From contig DAOULY010000021.1 of NCBI GenBank assembly GCA_034414595.1, positions 248,001 to 312,000 of the forward strand: DNA of 64,000 nucleotides, in the 5' to 3' direction. Source of the DNA: DAOULY01 sp034414595 (GTDB lineage Bacteria; Chloroflexota; Dehalococcoidia; SZUA-161; JAUWZY01). Shown piece after piece: positions 60,838-64,000 of this stretch. The notes below the pieces were generated by a model. That model saw only the letters and a list, made by a program, of their open reading frames with translations, searched no databases and was not told the DNA's origin. Position 1 is the first letter of the stretch. Each line of letters opens with the position of its first letter. The position numbers were made by a program, and so were the translations under genes.

Positions 60838-60906
60838 TGATGCCACGAAAGGGGTTATCAACAAGCGAAATAGTTGAGTCATCATCGAATATGTTTCTCT
60901 GCCCCC
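60838..60906 (+). pseudogene. 5' end of a gene cut by transposon remnant
   Basis: ATG 60838 with aaaggagac upstream opens a frame MMPRKGLSTSEIVESSSNMF that loses sense where the transposase fragment begins (about 60906-60919). The gene was probably interrupted by insertion. Confidence 0.4.
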
Positions 60907-60918
60907 TTTTGTGTCCCA

Positions 60919-61440
60919 TTATCGCTGACGGTCTACACCCGTTTCATCCTGGCCTGGAAGTTACAGAAAGACATGTCGGCTAACTCCCTGATCGAGGTGG
61001 TTCAGGAAGCGGTGGACGCTACCGGCATGACCGAGGTACCTGTCGAGGATCGTACCAAACTCCTCTCGGATAACGGCGCTGGCTACGTCTCAAGGGCCTT
61101 CCGTGATTATCTACGCCTGGTAGGCATCGGGCGTATCCTGGCTGCGCCCTTCCATCCCCAGACTAACGGCAAGGTGGAGCGCTATCAGCAGTCTCTAAAG
61201 CGAGAGGTGAACCAGCTACCTTATGAGCTTCCCAGCCAGCTGGAACGGGCAATTGCCGACTTCGTCGACTACTACAACTACCGCCGTTATCACAAGGCAC
61301 TCGGCAACGTGACGCCTGCCGATGTCTTGTATGGCAGGAGAGAGGAGATTCTGAAGAGCCGAAAGGAGGTGCAAATACAAACAATTAATCGTCGAAGAGA
61401 CTACAACCGGAGCCTCAGGGAGCTTGTTAATGCCGCCTGA
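60919..61440 (+). pseudogene. Transposase fragment, integrase core (IS3/IS481-like)
   Basis: C-terminal 170 residues of a DDE transposase. KLLSDNGAGYVSRAFRDYL has the second Asp, HPQTNGKVERYQQSLKREV has the catalytic Glu, and DYYNYRRYHKALGNVTPADV is the tail. The N-terminal half with the first catalytic Asp and HTH is missing, so it is non-functional. The flank at 61441-61490 contains a possible IS end (agtgttcggttcaaaaa). Confidence 0.85.
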
Positions 61441-61511
61441 TTATGCCAAAGTGTTCGGTTCAAAAAGTGTCCAATTTCGCTGATTGACAACAGATGTAGG
61501 GGAAGATAATC

Positions 61512-62216
61512 TTGAGAATCCTTGAGGATGCCAGCACTAAATTGAAGGCGTGGTATAAGTGCTATCCGAACGCCGGAGATCCCAACTCACCGTATAGGCG
61601 CATTCTTAAGGCTCGTGGCCCAGCTAAGAGTAATGTCAATGCAAACGGACACGTTACCGGACAGACGCAGCAGCTGATAAAGGAAGTTCTGAGAGACCAT
61701 TTCGATATGGCCTACCAAGTGAATGATACGTTCCCCCAGAAGCTCAGCAAAAAGCTCCAAGACGCCAAAGTCAAGGCCATCCTGATTAAAATTTGCAACC
61801 TCACCATCTGCGAAACAGACCTCGAAGGCCTGAAGCCTGACATTGCTGTACTGTACCACCAACTATCTGCGCCCGGATCGGACGGGCTGTCCTTCAGAGG
61901 TGATCGCTTCTGCGTTGGCGCAACTAAGACTATGCACTTTCTCTTTCCGGAATTATTCGTCATGCTCGATAAATGGGTTGCGAAGGCGCTTTGCCTTAAC
62001 CGATACAACAGTTTTTCAGCCTATTGGTCAGCCTTGAGATTGTGCCATGACGATCTCGAAGAATGGCGTAATACCCTCGGGAGTCTACACAGCCTTGTTG
62101 CACTTGATGTCCCGCCAACCACGCCAACAAGAGTTTTTGACAAGTGTGCTACCGTTATGGGGTGCCCTAAGTTAAAGAAAATCTATGAAGCTCTTCGGCG
62201 CGGATATGCATGTTGA
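61512..62216 (+). CDS. Unknown 234-aa protein
   Basis: Start TTG 61512 with aggggaaga upstream, just after the transposon end. Contains KAWYKCYPNAGDPNSPYRRI, then YHQLSAPGSDGLSFRGDRFC and KTMHFLFPELFVMLDKWVAK. No family is recognised, although the last block (LFPELFVMLDKWVA) reads like a conserved enzyme-like helix of island proteins. A short gene overlaps its end. Confidence 0.6.
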   Translation: MRILEDASTKLKAWYKCYPNAGDPNSPYRRILKARGPAKSNVNANGHVTGQTQQLIKEVLRDHFDMAYQVNDTFPQKLSKKLQDAKVKAILIKICNLTICETDLEGLKPDIAVLYHQLSAPGSDGLSFRGDRFCVGATKTMHFLFPELFVMLDKWVAKALCLNRYNSFSAYWSALRLCHDDLEEWRNTLGSLHSLVALDVPPTTPTRVFDKCATVMGCPKLKKIYEALRRGYAC

Positions 62217-62449
62217 TCCTCCAGACCTATGTATCGGACAAAGGGGCAGATGATAAGGCGGCACTAGCCGCTATTTGCAGAGAGCCTAGTCAGTGGCATG
62301 GCTACTATCCCTCGGTTCTGAAGCTAATAGATGAGTATAAATGGCCCAATCTTCCAGCGGGGGTTAATTTCCCCTCGCAATTACGAGTCAATTGGGGAAT
62401 TTGCCTATATGACGGGCCAGTCAGCATTGCACGAAAACTCAGATTGTAA
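62210..62449 (+). CDS. Small unknown protein coupled to the previous gene
   Basis: A 79-aa frame whose ATG lies within the previous gene's last codons (ATGTTGA). YVSDKGADDKAALAAICREP, then WGICLYDGPVSIARKL. It may be a coupled partner or a translated tail. 62450-62603 shows no gene. Confidence 0.45.
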   Translation: MLILQTYVSDKGADDKAALAAICREPSQWHGYYPSVLKLIDEYKWPNLPAGVNFPSQLRVNWGICLYDGPVSIARKLRL

Positions 62450-62603
62450 AACTCATAATAGTTGGGTCTACTATGATAACTATAGAGTCTTCAACTCTGG
62501 ATCGATAGGTTATAAAAAAACAAACACTATCAAGTCATAGTGTGTTGTCAAAGGTAATCTAACTTAACCCCAATTCTATGATTGTGACTAGGCCTTCATC
62601 ACT

Positions 62604-64000
62604 TCATCGTTTACCCTGGCGTAGTTGTTCCCGGAATTCTTCCGATTTCTTGCGTTCCTTACAGTTCTTCTCACGGCATGGGACTGATTCGCATAATATG
62701 CTGAAAGGGAATGGCTCCTGATTTTGCTTTGTCTTACCCACATCATACATATCATAAGTAGTAGATATCCCTAGACGGCGGGATAATTTAGCATATCTCC
62801 TGCCTTCGATTGATTTACCAAGGCGGAAAGAACAGTAAGCTGCATTGTCCAGAGCAAGGGCATAATCAGATTTAAGTCCAATTGCCTGCTCGAACATACT
62901 GAGGGCACCCTCAAGATCGCTGTTCATCATTCTGGCAAACCCTGTAGTATAAGCAAGCCGTGGTGATATGCGTATACCTTCAACTATGGCTCTCTCTAAA
63001 AGCTCCAAAGCAGCTTGATAGTTATTGACGCGCAATAAGATATTAGCAGCCTCGATTCTTGGCAGTTCCCACTTTGGCTGAAGTTCAGCAGCTCTATTAC
63101 ATTCATGGAACCCTTCCTCAATCTTTGACGGGTGCCAGGAAATTGATCCTAAATAGGCACCGAGCTCCAAATGAACTTTTGCACTATTCGGGTGTTTCTG
63201 AATAGCCTGCCTGAACTGACTTTCGGCCTTTTCATCCCAGTTGTACGCTTCTGATCCAGCCCCTCCCCAAAGTTCCATCTCACCATCTATCATGCGATCA
63301 ACGTAACTTGCTGAAACGTAGTCAAAACTTGTAGAGATTTGGTCAGGAGTAGGCTCTAGGAACTGGAAGAAAGCACTATTATCATAGCGAACCGGGATAC
63401 TCTCGCCAGTGAATCTGAAGTTCATCTGAATTATTCGGGATGCCCAGTCTTGTACTACACATCCTACGCATATGATATCCTGCCTCCATTCAATATCCTT
63501 TTCAGTATCCCAAAGATATTTGATCCAAGGAGGTTGGTATGACCGCTCGGCTCCCGACACGAAGCGAAGGATGTAGTGGCCATAGTTTTCTTCGACTGGT
63601 TTTGGGTCTTGTTCAAAGAAGCGATGGAGGCGAGTGGCCTGATGATATAACGCTCCTACTAGTTCCATGACTTTATCCCAGCCAATGCTTGAAGCAATAT
63701 TTTCGCAAAGTTTGGCAAGAGCATAATGCCTGTTCATTTCGACAAACAGTTCATATTCGCTTACTCCAGATATCGTTTCGGCCAGTGCTCTTGAGAGGTT
63801 CTGTATGTGCTTTCTTGATGGCCTCTTTCCCTTGTAGAACCAATTAACTTTTGTTTTATCGTTTACCACTCCAGCAAAACCTGCTAATTCGTCGTTAGAG
63901 GGCTTAGGATGACATCGTTCCTTCATGTATTTGAGAAATGTAATGTTGCCATCACGCTTCGCCCAGAGAGGCACCACTTGTTCAAGCAGAGGTAGTTTAG
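62604..64000 (-). CDS. TPR-repeat protein with N-terminal HTH-like region (start beyond window edge)
   Basis: At least 457 residues from GTG 63975-63977, but the frame stays open to the window edge and reads LPLLEQVVPLWAKRDG, so the true start is probably outside. Residues 15-70 resemble an XRE-like DNA-binding start. The middle part is unrecognised (ERSYQPPWIKYLWDTEKDIE). Residues 245-430 are tetratricopeptide repeats (SAKVHLELGAYLGSISWHP, AALELLERAIVEGI, DLEGALSMFEQAIGLKSDYA). It is a possible regulator of the island's right part. Confidence 0.75.
   Translation of the reverse strand, partial: KLPLLEQVVPLWAKRDGNITFLKYMKERCHPKPSNDELAGFAGVVNDKTKVNWFYKGKRPSRKHIQNLSRALAETISGVSEYELFVEMNRHYALAKLCENIASSIGWDKVMELVGALYHQATRLHRFFEQDPKPVEENYGHYILRFVSGAERSYQPPWIKYLWDTEKDIEWRQDIICVGCVVQDWASRIIQMNFRFTGESIPVRYDNSAFFQFLEPTPDQISTSFDYVSASYVDRMIDGEMELWGGAGSEAYNWDEKAESQFRQAIQKHPNSAKVHLELGAYLGSISWHPSKIEEGFHECNRAAELQPKWELPRIEAANILLRVNNYQAALELLERAIVEGIRISPRLAYTTGFARMMNSDLEGALSMFEQAIGLKSDYALALDNAAYCSFRLGKSIEGRRYAKLSRRLGISTTYDMYDVGKTKQNQEPFPFSILCESVPCREKNCKERKKSEEFREQLRQGKR

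Noticed and set aside
1..64000. CRISPR array
   Set aside because: No regular short direct repeats with unique spacers, and no cas genes, were seen.

Overview
The window looks like a chromosomal segment of an anaerobic Chloroflexota bacterium, most likely of the Dehalococcoidia or a near relative. This is inferred from the archaeal-type bifunctional FBP aldolase/phosphatase, two cobalamin adenosyltransferases, a class V aminotransferase beside serA, and the style of the housekeeping clusters. No rRNA is present to confirm it.

Positions 1-4.5 kb and 15.8-35 kb are ordinary core genome: the purF start, two cobalamin adenosyltransferases, FBP aldolase/phosphatase, an ITPase and moaA-moaC. After the phage-like block come a secreted metalloprotease, a HIT protein, two acyl-CoA dehydrogenases, nicotinamide salvage (pncA-pncB), polyamine synthesis (speD-speE), pcrA, rph, serine synthesis (serA plus aminotransferase), an HNH protein, a P1 peptidase, a pantothenate operon (DUF2520-panD-panB-panC), surE and a tRNA-Ala.

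Positions 4.55-15.6 kb hold a compact minus-strand virion cassette. It has terminase, portal, scaffold, capsid, connector, tail hub with a beta-propeller-like region, OB-fold spike-like protein and holin-like proteins. It has no integrase, repressor or replication genes. Its two operons start from near-identical promoters that carry the same 18-bp palindrome between -35 and -10. Between them lies a plus-strand block: a PD-(D/E)XK-like nuclease gene flanked by two decayed copies of a restriction-enzyme C-terminus.

From tRNA-Ala(CGC) at 34990-35065 onward the sequence is an accessory island. It holds a tyrosine integrase, transposase remnants, an S-box (SAM-I) riboswitch with terminator upstream of an uncharacterised three-gene operon, a degenerate 0.7-kb duplication, and then a dense defence region. 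This region includes a single-gene nuclease-ATPase, an AT-rich MqsR/MqsA-type toxin-antitoxin pair with a fused SocA/Panacea domain and small companions, and a five-gene operon transcribed leftward from 58.76 kb. The operon order is RHH regulator, 1493-aa methyltransferase, DUF3644/HEPN protein, PLD-SNF2 helicase, HEPN protein. A divergent PD-(D/E)XK-like gene, small genes, a transposase fragment and a TPR protein running off the right edge follow. The five-gene operon is the best candidate for an undescribed defence system. The riboswitch-led island operon and the co-regulated virion cassette come next.
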